A DNA stretch of 64,000 nucleotides from Mycobacterium basiliense (lineage in GTDB: Bacteria; Actinomycetota; Actinomycetes; Mycobacteriales; Mycobacteriaceae), in NCBI RefSeq assembly GCF_900292015.1, contig NZ_LR130759.1, forward strand, positions 2,728,001 to 2,792,000, given 5' to 3'. The notes below the pieces were generated by a model. It did no database searches, was not told the origin of the DNA, and was given only the letters and a program-made list of their open reading frames with translations. Both the position numbers and the translations under genes were made by a program. Below, piece by piece: positions 1 through 8,749 of the stretch (positions are counted from its first letter, which is position 1; every line of letters starts with the position of its first letter).

Positions 1-1
1 T

Positions 2-1591
2 CCGGCATTTAGCGCGCCGGAGTCGATCCGATACCACGCCGCGGGCTGGTGGTCGGACTCGACGGTGTCCGACGCCGTACGTCGCAATGCCGAGCGGATA
101 CCTGACCGTGTTGCCTATGTCGACCACCCGGGTCGTCCCCTTACCTGGCAGCAATTCGACTTTGCGGCAAGCGCTTTGGCCGAGCAGCTCGCCGGTATCG
201 GCGTTCTACGGGGTGATCGGATCGCGGTGTGGCATCGGGATTGCGCCGCGATTCATGTGCTGTTCGTCGCGATCGAGCGCTGTGGCGCGGTGGTGGTTGG
301 GATCGGTGCGCGCGCCGGTGCTCGTGAGGTGGTCCAGATTCTGCGCGACACCCAGTCGCGGATCATGATCAGTGATGAATCGCGCGCCACGCTGGCCGCC
401 GGCCTGCAGACCGAACTCCCGGTGTCGGTGCTAGCCCTCGGTTGTGACGGCGATGTACCTTGCTTGACGGTGGACAGCGAGCCGGTGGCGCTGGGAACCG
501 AGTCCAGGTTAGGTCCCGACGACGTCTTCCTGATCAACTCGACGTCCGGCACCACCGGGATACCCAAATGCGTCGTTCATACCCAAAACCGGTGGCATTA
601 CTTTCACCAAAAGGCGATCGCCAATGCGCTGTTGACGTCCGACGATGTCTTCCTGCCCGCGATACCGACGCCGTTCGGGTTCGGAGTATGGACCAGCCAC
701 ACCACGCCTATCTATCTGGGCGCCACCGCGGTGATCTTGGAACAGTTCACGCCGCGAGCCACTTGTGAGGCAATACTCCGGCACAAGGTGACTGTCTTAT
801 GTTGCGTAAGTACTCAGTTGACCCTGCTGATGACTGAAGGTACTTGCCGCAACTATGATTTGAGTTCACTGCGAGTCGTTTTCGCTGGTGGCGAAGCATT
901 ACCGTATCGGCCGGCCGTCGATTTCGAAGAACTCACCGGTGCAAAGATTCTGCAGTTCTACGGATCCAACGAGACCGGACTGCTGAGCGGGACCACTGTG
1001 GACGATCCGCGGCATCGTCGGCTCCGGACGGGTGGTCGGGTAGTCCCAGAAATGTCGGTACGGCTCTTCGAGGGGCAACGCGACGTCACTGAGACCGGCC
1101 ATGGTCAGCCGGCGTGCCGCGGGCCGGCCACGAGCCTCGGCTATCTGGGCGGCACCGACCATGCCAGTTTGTTCACCCACGACGGGTGGATGCGGATGGG
1201 GGACATCTGCGAAATCGACGCCGAAGGCTACCTGACCGTCACCGGCCGCACCGCCGACTTCATCCTGCGCGGCGGCAAGAACATCAGCGCCGCACAGGTA
1301 GAAGACGCAGTGATGACGCACCCTGAGGTTGCGGTGGCCGCAGCTGTGGCGATGCCCGATCCGGTGTTTGGCGAAAAGGTCTGCTTGTACGCCGAACTGG
1401 TCACCTCCCATATCATCGACTTGACCGATCTCATCAACCATCTTTTGGCGCAAGGGGTTTCCAAAGAACTGCTGCCGGAGCGCCTCGTCGTGGTTGACGA
1501 ACTGCCTCGATCTTCTGGCGGCAAGATCGCCAAAGGCAAACTCCGCGAGGATATCCGAAACAGGATGGAGGCCGCTGATGAAAGCTCCTAG
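2..1591 (+). CDS. Acyl-CoA synthetase / AMP-dependent ligase, 5' end cut by window
   Basis: ANL-superfamily adenylating enzyme that should activate a carboxylic acid as acyl-AMP and load it on CoA. Seen: the phosphate-binding loop STSGTTGIPK (about residue 158 counting from the GTG at 65), the YGSNETG motif, the hinge-side GDICEI, the GGKNIS motif, and a C-terminal GGKIAKGKL that supplies the catalytic lysine. The GTG at 65 (508 aa) is a possible start, but the frame stays open to base 2 and reads YHAAGWWSDSTVSDAV, typical of the N-terminus of this family, so the true start probably lies outside the window. The acid is unknown; aryl or alicyclic acids are plausible because an amidohydrolase remnant follows directly. 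Not the same gene as fadD1 at 6.3 kb. Confidence 0.85.
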   Translation, partial: PAFSAPESIRYHAAGWWSDSTVSDAVRRNAERIPDRVAYVDHPGRPLTWQQFDFAASALAEQLAGIGVLRGDRIAVWHRDCAAIHVLFVAIERCGAVVVGIGARAGAREVVQILRDTQSRIMISDESRATLAAGLQTELPVSVLALGCDGDVPCLTVDSEPVALGTESRLGPDDVFLINSTSGTTGIPKCVVHTQNRWHYFHQKAIANALLTSDDVFLPAIPTPFGFGVWTSHTTPIYLGATAVILEQFTPRATCEAILRHKVTVLCCVSTQLTLLMTEGTCRNYDLSSLRVVFAGGEALPYRPAVDFEELTGAKILQFYGSNETGLLSGTTVDDPRHRRLRTGGRVVPEMSVRLFEGQRDVTETGHGQPACRGPATSLGYLGGTDHASLFTHDGWMRMGDICEIDAEGYLTVTGRTADFILRGGKNISAAQVEDAVMTHPEVAVAAAVAMPDPVFGEKVCLYAELVTSHIIDLTDLINHLLAQGVSKELLPERLVVVDELPRSSGGKIAKGKLREDIRNRMEAADESS

Positions 1592-1624
1592 TGCCCGGCG
1601 GGGCGGGGGAATTGGCTGGGTTGA

Positions 1625-1771
1625 ACATGGCCGCACACCCAACAGACAATTCATGACGAAATTAGCGGGTGGCCCCACGAGGTGATCCGCAAGATCACCT
1701 GGGAGAACGCCGCGCGGTTGTATCGCCGTCCGGTACTGTCCGATGTCCAGCGGAATCCGGACGCGTTCTGA
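1625..1771 (+). pseudogene. C-terminal remnant of an amidohydrolase-2 family gene
   Basis: An in-frame stretch of 48 codons, preceded by TGA at 1622 and ended by TGA at 1769, reads TWPHTQQTIHDEISG then VIRKITWENAARLYRRPV. The GTWPHT and RKIT.ENAARLY patterns are the usual end of mycobacterial amidohydrolase-2 (metal-dependent hydrolase) proteins. Nothing of the metal-binding N-terminal barrel is present. The ligase stops only 33 bases upstream, so most of the gene has been deleted between the two. It has no credible start codon or ribosome site. Confidence 0.6.
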
Positions 1772-1793
1772 ACTCCGCCACGCGCGCTGCTGC

Positions 1794-2225
1794 CTAGTTC
1801 AAATCCAGGTCGGCCTCGGAACAATAGACGCCGAGCAGGTCGCGAGCGGAAACGATCCCCGCTGGAGTACCGTCGCGGTCCACCAGAATGTGCCGGATGT
1901 AGTGCTCCATCATCCGGTTCGCCACTTCATCGATGGTGGCCGCAGCATCGCACCACACCAGCTTGGTGCTGGCGACCTCAAGGGCGGGCACGACGTTGGG
2001 ATCTTTCCCGGTAGCGACCAGTCGTACAACGTCACGTTCACTGATAAGCGCCGTGGGCCGGTCGTCGTCGCCGATAACGATCGCTCCGACATTGTCAGCG
2101 ATCATCGCATTGGCCGCATCGGCAACGCTGGCATCGCCGACAACTCGCGCCACTGGGTCGCCGGTCACAGTGGAAATCGGGAGCGACCCGGCAGAGGGAA
2201 GACTAGGCACGCCACCATGTTCCAC
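1794..2225 (-). CDS. Two-CBS-domain protein
   Basis: A 143-aa protein made almost entirely of a pair of CBS domains (about residues 20-75 and 82-137), with the characteristic ALISERDVVRLVA and GIVSARDLLG strands. Such Bateman modules bind adenine nucleotides or S-adenosylmethionine and act as regulatory or sensing units; stand-alone forms in mycobacteria are mostly uncharacterised and some belong to hypoxia regulons. The start used is a GTG at 2225. It is convergent with the ligase/amidohydrolase unit and divergent from the hydrolase gene. No catalytic domain is attached. Confidence 0.8.
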   Translation of the reverse strand: MEHGGVPSLPSAGSLPISTVTGDPVARVVGDASVADAANAMIADNVGAIVIGDDDRPTALISERDVVRLVATGKDPNVVPALEVASTKLVWCDAAATIDEVANRMMEHYIRHILVDRDGTPAGIVSARDLLGVYCSEADLDLN

Positions 2226-2476
2226 GTGACCGGCCCGTACATCTAGTGACTTGAGTCATCAATACCGATCGCGTTGGTCGCCCGTGCAAATCGGCCGCCT
2301 CGGGGCTCTGTTCCAAGAAGGGAGAAGCAGTCGCCGGATCGACAGACCGCTAGCATCCCCGAGCGGCGTGGTGGTCGCGTGAGCCGGTGTCTTTCTTGCC
2401 GGCAGAGGGCATGCCCGCCGTCAGATGGCTGTGGGAGTGTATGAGGTATGCGCGATCCCCGGACGGCGAGCGGTTG

Positions 2477-3403
2477 ATGAAGGACCCACATTCCGGTCGC
2501 CCGTTCACCTCATCGAGGGTGCTAGACCCCGGCCTGCGATCCGTTGCCCGGCTACTGCCTCGTGGATATGGGTTGCGCCGCGGTCTCAAGCTGCCACGGG
2601 CGCTCATGGGCCTGGCGGGCGCGATGTGCCGTGTGCGGGACGTACCGGTGGCCAGCGTCAACGATGATGTCACCGTGCGTGTGCACCGACCGTCCGAGTT
2701 GGCCGACCGCGACGCTGCGTTGCTCTGGATTCATGGCGGCGGAACGGTGATGGGCAGTGCCGCGCAGGAAGATCAGTACTGTCGCAAGCTTGCTCATTTC
2801 GCCGGGGTGGCGGTCGCCGCGGTAGACCACCGGCTGGCACCCGAACACCCTTATCCGACCCCGCTCGAGGACTGCTACGCCGCGCTGCTGTGGCTGCAGG
2901 GCCAACCGTGGGTAGATCCATCCCGGATTGCGGTTGGTGGTGCCAGCGCCGGCGGCCTGTTTGCGGCCGCCGTGGCCCAGCGCGCCCATGACCGTGGCGA
3001 GGTCAAGCCCGTGCTGCAAATGTTGGTGTATCCGATGCTCGATGACCGGACCGGCGCACCTCCGGACGGTCATCAACGCATCATGTGGAGCGCGAGCGAC
3101 AACCAGCAGGCCTGGCGGTGGTATCTGGGCGGGGCGAATCCCGCCGAAGCCGCACCCGCGCGACGCGCCGACCTGTCAGGTCTGCCGCCGGCGTGGATCG
3201 GAGTGGGCACCCTGGACCTGTTCCATGCGGAATGCCGCGACTACGCGCGGCGCCTGCGTGCCGCGGGCGTGGAGGTGCACGAAGAGATTGCCGCCGGCGC
3301 GTTCCACGCCTTCGATCTGCTCGCACCGAAGGCACCGATTTCGTTGTCGTTTTTTGCCAGCCAGTGCCACTATCTACGAACCGCACTGGCACCGGGGTGT
3401 TAG
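2477..3403 (+). CDS. Alpha/beta hydrolase of the hormone-sensitive-lipase (Lip) family
   Basis: Esterase or lipase acting on acyl esters. Seen: the oxyanion motif HGGG (in LLWIHGGG), the nucleophile elbow GGASAGG with its catalytic serine, an Asp in GTLDLF and the His in GAFHAFD, in the order of HSL/Lip enzymes. The frame is open from 2387, with ATGs at 2411, 2441 and 2477. I chose 2477 (308 aa) because it places HGGG about 87 residues in, usual for this family; no ribosome site decides it. The gene is convergent with the fabG3-type gene (33 bases apart). The substrate is unknown; mycobacterial relatives hydrolyse short-chain or storage lipids. Confidence 0.8.
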   Translation: MKDPHSGRPFTSSRVLDPGLRSVARLLPRGYGLRRGLKLPRALMGLAGAMCRVRDVPVASVNDDVTVRVHRPSELADRDAALLWIHGGGTVMGSAAQEDQYCRKLAHFAGVAVAAVDHRLAPEHPYPTPLEDCYAALLWLQGQPWVDPSRIAVGGASAGGLFAAAVAQRAHDRGEVKPVLQMLVYPMLDDRTGAPPDGHQRIMWSASDNQQAWRWYLGGANPAEAAPARRADLSGLPPAWIGVGTLDLFHAECRDYARRLRAAGVEVHEEIAAGAFHAFDLLAPKAPISLSFFASQCHYLRTALAPGC

Positions 3404-3435
3404 CGCCACGGCTCCTTACTCCTCCAACGTTGGGG

Positions 3436-4218
3436 TTAGGTGACCCAGTCGGGTTGCTGGGCGACGTCGACGTTGGCGAAGTCCTTGTGGCCCAGGCCAG
3501 CGACGGTACCGCCGTCGACCACGAATTCTGCGCCGGTGGAATAGCTCGACTCGTCGCTGGCGAGGTAGACGACGAGGTTGGAGACCTCCTGGGGTTCGGC
3601 GGCCCGGCCCAGCGCGGTCTGGAACAGGTCCTCGGGAACCCATTGCGTCATCGGAGTTTTGACCAGGCCGGGGTGGATGGAATTCACCCGGATTCCATTG
3701 ACTCCCAGCTCGACCGCTGCTGATTTGGTCAGGCCTCGTACACCGAACTTGGTTGCGGTGTAGCCGTGAGAGGCCATGGTGCCCGCCAGCCCTTCGATGG
3801 AAGAGATGTTGATGATGGATCCGCGGCCGGCGGCTTTCATGGGCTGGACGACGGCACGAATACCCAAGAACACGCCGGTGAGATTGACGTCGAGGATGCG
3901 CTGCCATTCGGACAGTGAATAATCCTCGAACGTTCCGATGTTGAGAATGCCGGCGTTGTTCACAAGTATGTCGAGCCCGCCGAACTCGCTGAGCACAGTG
4001 GCAACCGCGGCATCCCACTGGTCCGGATCGGTGACATCGAGGTGTAAGTAGCGAGCCGCATCGCCGAGGTCGGCGGCCACCGCTGTGCCTTCGTCGTCGA
4101 GGATGTCGCCGAACGCCACCTTGGCGCCCTCGGCGATCAGGGCCCGTACGTGGGATGCGCCCATGCCGCGGGCACCACCACTGACAAGGGCAACTTTGCC
4201 AGTCAATCGGTTCGACAT
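3436..4218 (-). CDS. fabG3: FabG3-type 3-alpha/20-beta-hydroxysteroid dehydrogenase (SDR)
   Basis: A 260-aa classical short-chain dehydrogenase, the same length as M. tuberculosis FabG3 (Rv2002), which it resembles from end to end as I recall that sequence. Seen: the cofactor motif GGARGMG near residue 15 with Asp in FGDIL favouring NAD(H), NNAG, the catalytic Ser in NISSIEG and Tyr/Lys in YTATK, and the tail DGGTVAGLGH. FabG3 reduces C20 of cortisone-like steroids in vitro. In H37Rv fabG3 lies about 0.25 Mb away from the Rv1760 region, so this copy is moved or is a paralogue. It is divergent from another SDR gene; the space between holds a 22-bp inverted repeat. Confidence 0.88.
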   Translation of the reverse strand: MSNRLTGKVALVSGGARGMGASHVRALIAEGAKVAFGDILDDEGTAVAADLGDAARYLHLDVTDPDQWDAAVATVLSEFGGLDILVNNAGILNIGTFEDYSLSEWQRILDVNLTGVFLGIRAVVQPMKAAGRGSIINISSIEGLAGTMASHGYTATKFGVRGLTKSAAVELGVNGIRVNSIHPGLVKTPMTQWVPEDLFQTALGRAAEPQEVSNLVVYLASDESSYSTGAEFVVDGGTVAGLGHKDFANVDVAQQPDWVT

Positions 4219-4420
4219 TGCAGCTCCTCAGTGAGTCCGGATCGTTCTTGGGGGCCGTAGCCGGTGGTGGTCGGGTCGGGTCGCACGGTCCCATTCCCAT
4301 CGTCGTCCAATTTCAAGAGGCAAGATGCGCCGTCGACATCAACAGGTTCGTCGAACGGCATACCACCCAGCCACGCGAGCCCGGCGGTGCGGCGACACAA
4401 TCCGGGAAACCTCGAATTCA

Positions 4421-4442
4421 CCATACAAACATGGTGGTATGG
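4421..4442. promoter_or_regulatory. Inverted repeat CCATAC-N10-GTATGG in the divergent SDR promoter region
   Basis: Perfect 6-base arms separated by 10 bases, about 200 bases upstream of the fabG3-type start and 130 upstream of the second SDR start. This is the only clear dyad seen in the 357-base divergent spacer (4219-4575). The size fits a TetR-type or similar dimeric repressor. Its regulator is unknown. Confidence 0.35.
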
Positions 4443-4575
4443 ATTGCCATGCTTTAACGGGTCGGCGGATGCGTGACCTCCCCACTTCCGTCCGATCCCC
4501 AATTTCGTTCGACGCGGTTTGCGTGACCATGACGTCCCATCGTGTCCAACGGAGGAGTCGGCTACCGTCGTCCAC

Positions 4576-5373
4576 ATGGAACTATCCGGGAAGATCGTCC
4601 TGCTCACCGGCGCTACCGGCGGTCTCGGCCGCGCGATCGCATCGTCGCTGGCCGACCGCGGCGCCGTGCTGATCCTCAGCTCGCGTAAGCCCGCAGAACT
4701 TGATGAGCTCGCCGCCTCGCTTCGGGGACACGATCACCGAACGATCGTCACAGACCTGGCCGAGCCGGATGCTGGGCTCGCGCTGCTTAAGCACGCGGGG
4801 GAGATCGACGTCCTGGTCGCCAATGCCGCGCTGCCGGCCTCCGGAAAGCTGGAAAGCTTTACCGCCGAGCAGGTGGGTCGTGCGTTGCGTGTGAACCTCG
4901 AGGCGCCGGTTCAGATGACGCGAGAATTGATCCCGGCGTTCACCAGGCGCGGCTCCGGACACTTCGTCTTTGTCTCGTCGATCTCGGGCAAGACGGCAAC
5001 GGCACGCGCGTCGCTTTATGCGGCAACAAAATTCGGTATCCGTGGCTTTGCATTGTGCCTGCGCGACGACTTGCGGCCGGCCGGGGTTGGCGTGTCGGTA
5101 GTCAGCCCCGGAGCGATCAGCGGTGCGGGGATGTTCGCCGACTCCGGAGCATCCGCCCCGCCGCTGATCGGCACCGGTACACCCGATCAGGTTGGTGCGG
5201 CCGTAGTCAGCGCTATCGAGCGTAACCGCGGAGAGATTACCGTGGCGCCCCTACGCCAGCGGGCGTTGGCACGTTTCGCCGCCAATGTGCCCGAGGTAGC
5301 CTCACGCCTGGCGGGGGGCATCGCCGCCAAGGCGGCCGACGAGATCGCCGCTGGCCAGACCGACAAACGCTGA
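4576..5373 (+). CDS. Short-chain dehydrogenase/reductase
   Basis: A 265-aa SDR: cofactor motif TGATGGLG at the N-terminus, ANAA in the NNAG position, FVSSIS with the catalytic serine, YAATK with Tyr/Lys, then SPGAISG. The Arg in LSSRK after strand 2 suggests NADP(H). The ATG at 4576 was chosen because MELSGKIVLLTG starts directly on the first beta strand; upstream codons in the same frame do not look like protein. The nearest GGAGG (4551) is too far upstream to serve it, so initiation may be leaderless. Substrate unknown; the neighbours suggest steroid or lipid oxidation. Confidence 0.82.
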   Translation: MELSGKIVLLTGATGGLGRAIASSLADRGAVLILSSRKPAELDELAASLRGHDHRTIVTDLAEPDAGLALLKHAGEIDVLVANAALPASGKLESFTAEQVGRALRVNLEAPVQMTRELIPAFTRRGSGHFVFVSSISGKTATARASLYAATKFGIRGFALCLRDDLRPAGVGVSVVSPGAISGAGMFADSGASAPPLIGTGTPDQVGAAVVSAIERNRGEITVAPLRQRALARFAANVPEVASRLAGGIAAKAADEIAAGQTDKR

Positions 5374-5472
5374 GTCGGTCCGCGCATCCGGCACCGCACG
5401 CCCGACGGTGGTGACGGGCCCGGTGCTACGTGAGCGTTCCTGCGCCGATTGCGATGGTGGCATCCTGGCTTC

Positions 5473-6150
5473 GTGGGACTGCTGTTTCGGTTGGTCGAGT
5501 TGTTGCTGCTGCTCGCACCGGTTGTCGGTGTGATCTATGCCGGCATCAGAGCCATCTCGTCTTTGACCAGGCGATCCGATGAGGCACCGACCGATGACGT
5601 GCCCGGCGGCTCGGGTGTCGCCGATTCGCGATTGGTCGCGCGCGGCAACCAAGCCGCACAGTGGCAGGCGATAAGGCGCGCGATCGACACGCACGATCAA
5701 ACGGACGTTCGCTGGCTGGACTACGAGCTCGACGTGGCCAAGCTCCTCGACTTCCCCGTCATGACCGACATGAGGGACCCGCTGACCACGCGTTTTCACA
5801 AGGCCAAGTTGGCGGCCGACCTCCAGCGTCCGATGCGCGCGGAAGACCTGCTGGATGATCGCGACGCCGCACGCGGGTACTTCGATGCGGTCGAAAACTA
5901 TGTCACTGCGTTCAATGCCGCAGAAGTCGAGGCGATGCGTAGGCGCCGAAGCGACTTCTCCCGGGAGGCACAACAACGGCTGGCCCGCGCCCAAAGCTTG
6001 TTGCGAGTTGCTGCAGATGCCTCTGCGACCGCCCAGGAGCGTTCGCGTGCCTACGACTTGGCCCGTTCCGAACTCGACGGCCTGATCGTGCTGCCGGGCA
6101 ACACGCGGGCCAGCCTCGAACGCGGCATCGCCGGTGAGATCGACGGATAA
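5473..6150 (+). CDS. Membrane-anchored hypothetical protein with helical cytoplasmic part
   Basis: A 225-aa protein of unknown function. An N-terminal hydrophobic segment (GLLFRLVELLLLLAPVVGVI, about residues 1-24) is followed by a linker rich in Asp and Pro and then a long charged helical region (residues 50-215) with heptad-like spacing, e.g. ARAQSLLRVAADASATAQER. The start is a GTG at 5473; a TTG at 5449 would add eight residues. It lies between the SDR and fadD1 on opposite strands. A scaffold or membrane-tethered coiled coil fits; no enzyme motif is visible. Confidence 0.6.
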   Translation: MGLLFRLVELLLLLAPVVGVIYAGIRAISSLTRRSDEAPTDDVPGGSGVADSRLVARGNQAAQWQAIRRAIDTHDQTDVRWLDYELDVAKLLDFPVMTDMRDPLTTRFHKAKLAADLQRPMRAEDLLDDRDAARGYFDAVENYVTAFNAAEVEAMRRRRSDFSREAQQRLARAQSLLRVAADASATAQERSRAYDLARSELDGLIVLPGNTRASLERGIAGEIDG

Positions 6151-6269
6151 TTCGTGCCTGGGCCGCCCCCCGGTGCACTGTGCAGGGGCGCTACGAAAAC
6201 CGCACAGCTCCCGGCGATTCGGCGAGTGCCTGACCAATCAACGGGCGCGCGGTCCAGGTGGCGCACGCC

Positions 6270-7871
6270 TCATGACGTATGAGCCGGACCGCGGGTTTCG
6301 ATCCGGTAACTGGTGCCGCGTGGCTCGCGGATCCACAGCGTCTCACCCTCGCCAATCGATGTTCCTTCGGTGATCAGCTGGCGCTTGAGCACCTTGTGGG
6401 TGGCGGTGCTGGGCAAATCGGCCGCGATCCGGACGTATCGAGGCCAGGCCTTGGGGGATAAGTCAGGTTGCGTGTCTAAGAATGCTTCAAACGAGTCGGG
6501 GTCGAAGCCCCGACGCTCCTGGAGAACCACGGCCGCCATCACCTGATCGCCGACCCGTTCGTCCGGCACCGCGTACACCGCAACACGGTTGACCGCGTTG
6601 TGTCGCAATAGAATTCGCTCAACTGGCGCGGCAGCAAGATTCTCGCCGTCCACCCGCATCCAATCGGTGGTGCGGCCCGCGAGATAGATCCAGCCCGCCG
6701 AGTCCCGGTACGCGAGGTCGCCCGACCAGTACATCCCGTTGCGCAAACGTTCGGCATTGGCGTCGGGGTCGTTGTAGTAACCGGTGAAGAAGCCCGATCC
6801 CGTCGTGTTGACCAAATCGCCCACGGCTTCGTCGGCGTTGGTCAGGGCGCCGCTTTCGTCGAAACGGGCAACCGCGCACTCGGTGACGGTGTCGCTGTTG
6901 TACACCGCGACCCCGTCGACGCCCTTGCCGATCGAGCCCGGGGGCGTGCCAGGTTCTCGAATCACTATGACGGCGTTCTCGGTCGAGCCGAAGCCGTCCT
7001 CGACCTGAACCCCGAAACGACGCGCAAACTCGTCAATGTCCTTGTCGTTGGCCTCGTTGCCGAAGGCCACTCGCAGGGGATTATCGGCGTCGTCGGGCCG
7101 CTCCGGGGTGGCCAGTATGTACGCAAGCGGCTTGCCGACATAGTTCATGTACGTGGCACCATACCGACGGATGTCGGCCAGGAAGCGGGTCGCCGAAAAC
7201 CTCGCCGGGGCGATAGCAGCACCGGACACCACCGCAGGGGCCCAGCCCGCGACCACCGCGTTGGAGTGGAACAAAGGCATGGACACATAGCAGGTGTCCC
7301 GCTCGGAGAGACCGAAGCGTTCGGTGAGGCTGCGACCGGCAAAGGTCGGCATGAGGTGGGACACCTGCACCGCCTTGGGATTTCCGCTTGTTCCGGACGT
7401 GAAGATCATCATGAAGGGGTCCATCATGTCGACTTGCCGATGCGGGACCAACGGGCTGGCATCAGCGACAAGGTCGAACCACCGGGGTGTGGACGTATCG
7501 AGAATCCGCACCGGTGCCAGGTCCAAACCGGTCAACAGCCCCCGGTGTTGGGCATCGGTCACAACGATCTGGCAGTCGGCCCGCTTCACATCGGCTGCCA
7601 ACGCCGCACCCCGCCGCGTGGTGTTCAGGCCGCACAGCACGTAACCGCCGAGTCCGGCCGCCGCCATCTGGGCCAGCATTTCGGGTGTATTGCCCAGCAA
7701 GCAGCCGATGTGCATCGGGCGATCCGGATCCGCGGCGGCGATCAGCGCGGCGGCACGCGCTGCCGACTCGGCCAGATATTGGCTCCAAGTCCAGTGCAAA
7801 TCTTGGTATTTCACGGCAACAGCGGAATCCGACTTGCGCCGCTGCAAGAGCGCTTGAACCGTGTCGGTCAT
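6270..7871 (-). CDS. fadD1: Fatty-acid-CoA ligase FadD1
   Basis: A 533-aa adenylate-forming enzyme, very near the 532 aa I recall for M. tuberculosis FadD1 (Rv1750c). Seen: ATP-binding loop FTSGTSGNPK (about residue 160), GFGSTEN, YWSGDLAYRD with the hinge Asp, the RTTDWMRVDGEN motif, and the C-terminal ATHKVLKRQL carrying the catalytic Lys. It should activate fatty or other lipophilic acids for beta-oxidation or polyketide supply. The ATG at 7871 follows AGGGGA at good spacing. It lies 25 bases after a TetR gene on the same strand, so the two probably form an operon regulated by that TetR or by its ligand. Confidence 0.85.
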   Translation of the reverse strand: MTDTVQALLQRRKSDSAVAVKYQDLHWTWSQYLAESAARAAALIAAADPDRPMHIGCLLGNTPEMLAQMAAAGLGGYVLCGLNTTRRGAALAADVKRADCQIVVTDAQHRGLLTGLDLAPVRILDTSTPRWFDLVADASPLVPHRQVDMMDPFMMIFTSGTSGNPKAVQVSHLMPTFAGRSLTERFGLSERDTCYVSMPLFHSNAVVAGWAPAVVSGAAIAPARFSATRFLADIRRYGATYMNYVGKPLAYILATPERPDDADNPLRVAFGNEANDKDIDEFARRFGVQVEDGFGSTENAVIVIREPGTPPGSIGKGVDGVAVYNSDTVTECAVARFDESGALTNADEAVGDLVNTTGSGFFTGYYNDPDANAERLRNGMYWSGDLAYRDSAGWIYLAGRTTDWMRVDGENLAAAPVERILLRHNAVNRVAVYAVPDERVGDQVMAAVVLQERRGFDPDSFEAFLDTQPDLSPKAWPRYVRIAADLPSTATHKVLKRQLITEGTSIGEGETLWIREPRGTSYRIETRGPAHTS

Positions 7872-7896
7872 GTAGCGGATCCCCTTGTTTCACCGG

Positions 7897-8535
7897 TTAC
7901 GTCGTTGTTGGGTGCTGTTGGCCAAGATATCCGCACAGGATGTCGACGAGTACCCGACGACTCTTGGTTGTGTCGACGGCCGTGGGCACGATCAGCTGAT
8001 TGGCGATCATGCCGCGCAGCGTGGTCAGCAAGTGTTCGCCGACCGCCGCGCTTTGCGTCGGGCCCAGATCATCGTCGATTCTCCTGCCGAGCTCGGTGAA
8101 CGTCGTGGCCAACCGTCGCAGATGTCCGACCGCCGCAGCTCCACGGTTGGCGCGGGTTCCGATCAGAATTTCGGTGGCAGCGCGTGCGGTGGGGCTGGAG
8201 ATGGCATGCCAGGCCGCCGCTACCACGGCCTCCACCCGGTTGCGTGTGCTCGCGCCCGGCGCCGGCGGGGGCACGGAGTTGAGGGCATCCAGCAGTTCGC
8301 TGAACCCTTGGTCTACAACCGCCATGAGCAAGCCCTCACGGTCACCGAAGTGATACTGAATCACGCCCCACGTGACGCCGGCCTGCTCGGCGATATGTCG
8401 GCCACTGGCCGCCGCGATGCCCTCACTTAGCACGATCTGAACGGTGACATCGATCGCCAGTGCGCGGGTGCGGTCGGCACGTGCCTGCCCGCCGTGCGTA
8501 TGACGGGTGGGAGCGACTCGTCGGGACAGCACCAC
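7897..8535 (-). CDS. TetR-family transcriptional regulator upstream of fadD1
   Basis: A 212-aa regulator. The N-terminal helix-turn-helix is seen as ASGRHIAEQAGVTWGVIQYHFGDR (about residues 41-64), with the Y-H-F-G pattern of TetR recognition helices. The C-terminal helical domain would bind a small ligand, plausibly an acyl-CoA given fadD1 immediately downstream. The GTG at 8535 follows GAGGT at suitable distance. The gene is divergent from the FAD monooxygenase gene, with a 214-base spacer (8536-8749) where its operator would be expected; only GCGATCGC stands out there. Confidence 0.8.
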   Translation of the reverse strand: MVLSRRVAPTRHTHGGQARADRTRALAIDVTVQIVLSEGIAAASGRHIAEQAGVTWGVIQYHFGDREGLLMAVVDQGFSELLDALNSVPPPAPGASTRNRVEAVVAAAWHAISSPTARAATEILIGTRANRGAAAVGHLRRLATTFTELGRRIDDDLGPTQSAAVGEHLLTTLRGMIANQLIVPTAVDTTKSRRVLVDILCGYLGQQHPTTT

Positions 8536-8749
8536 CAGAACACCTCATCTGTTTGCTTGGCGGGCGATCGCCGGACACCCGCGGCCAGATCCATCAAGCT
8601 TTGCACCGGCCATGTTATGTCGAGCACCAGGACCATCGGGGGCGTTATCGAGGACCTGGCGGGGCGAATATCGCGGTTGCCAACTTGGCTGACGGGCAGC
8701 AGTGAGGGGCGGCATTGCCGGATGGGCCGCCCTCTATGCTTGTGCGCTA

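Noticed and set aside
899..1678. 259-codon minus-strand frame opposite the acyl-CoA ligase
   Set aside because: Antisense shadow of a well-supported gene.
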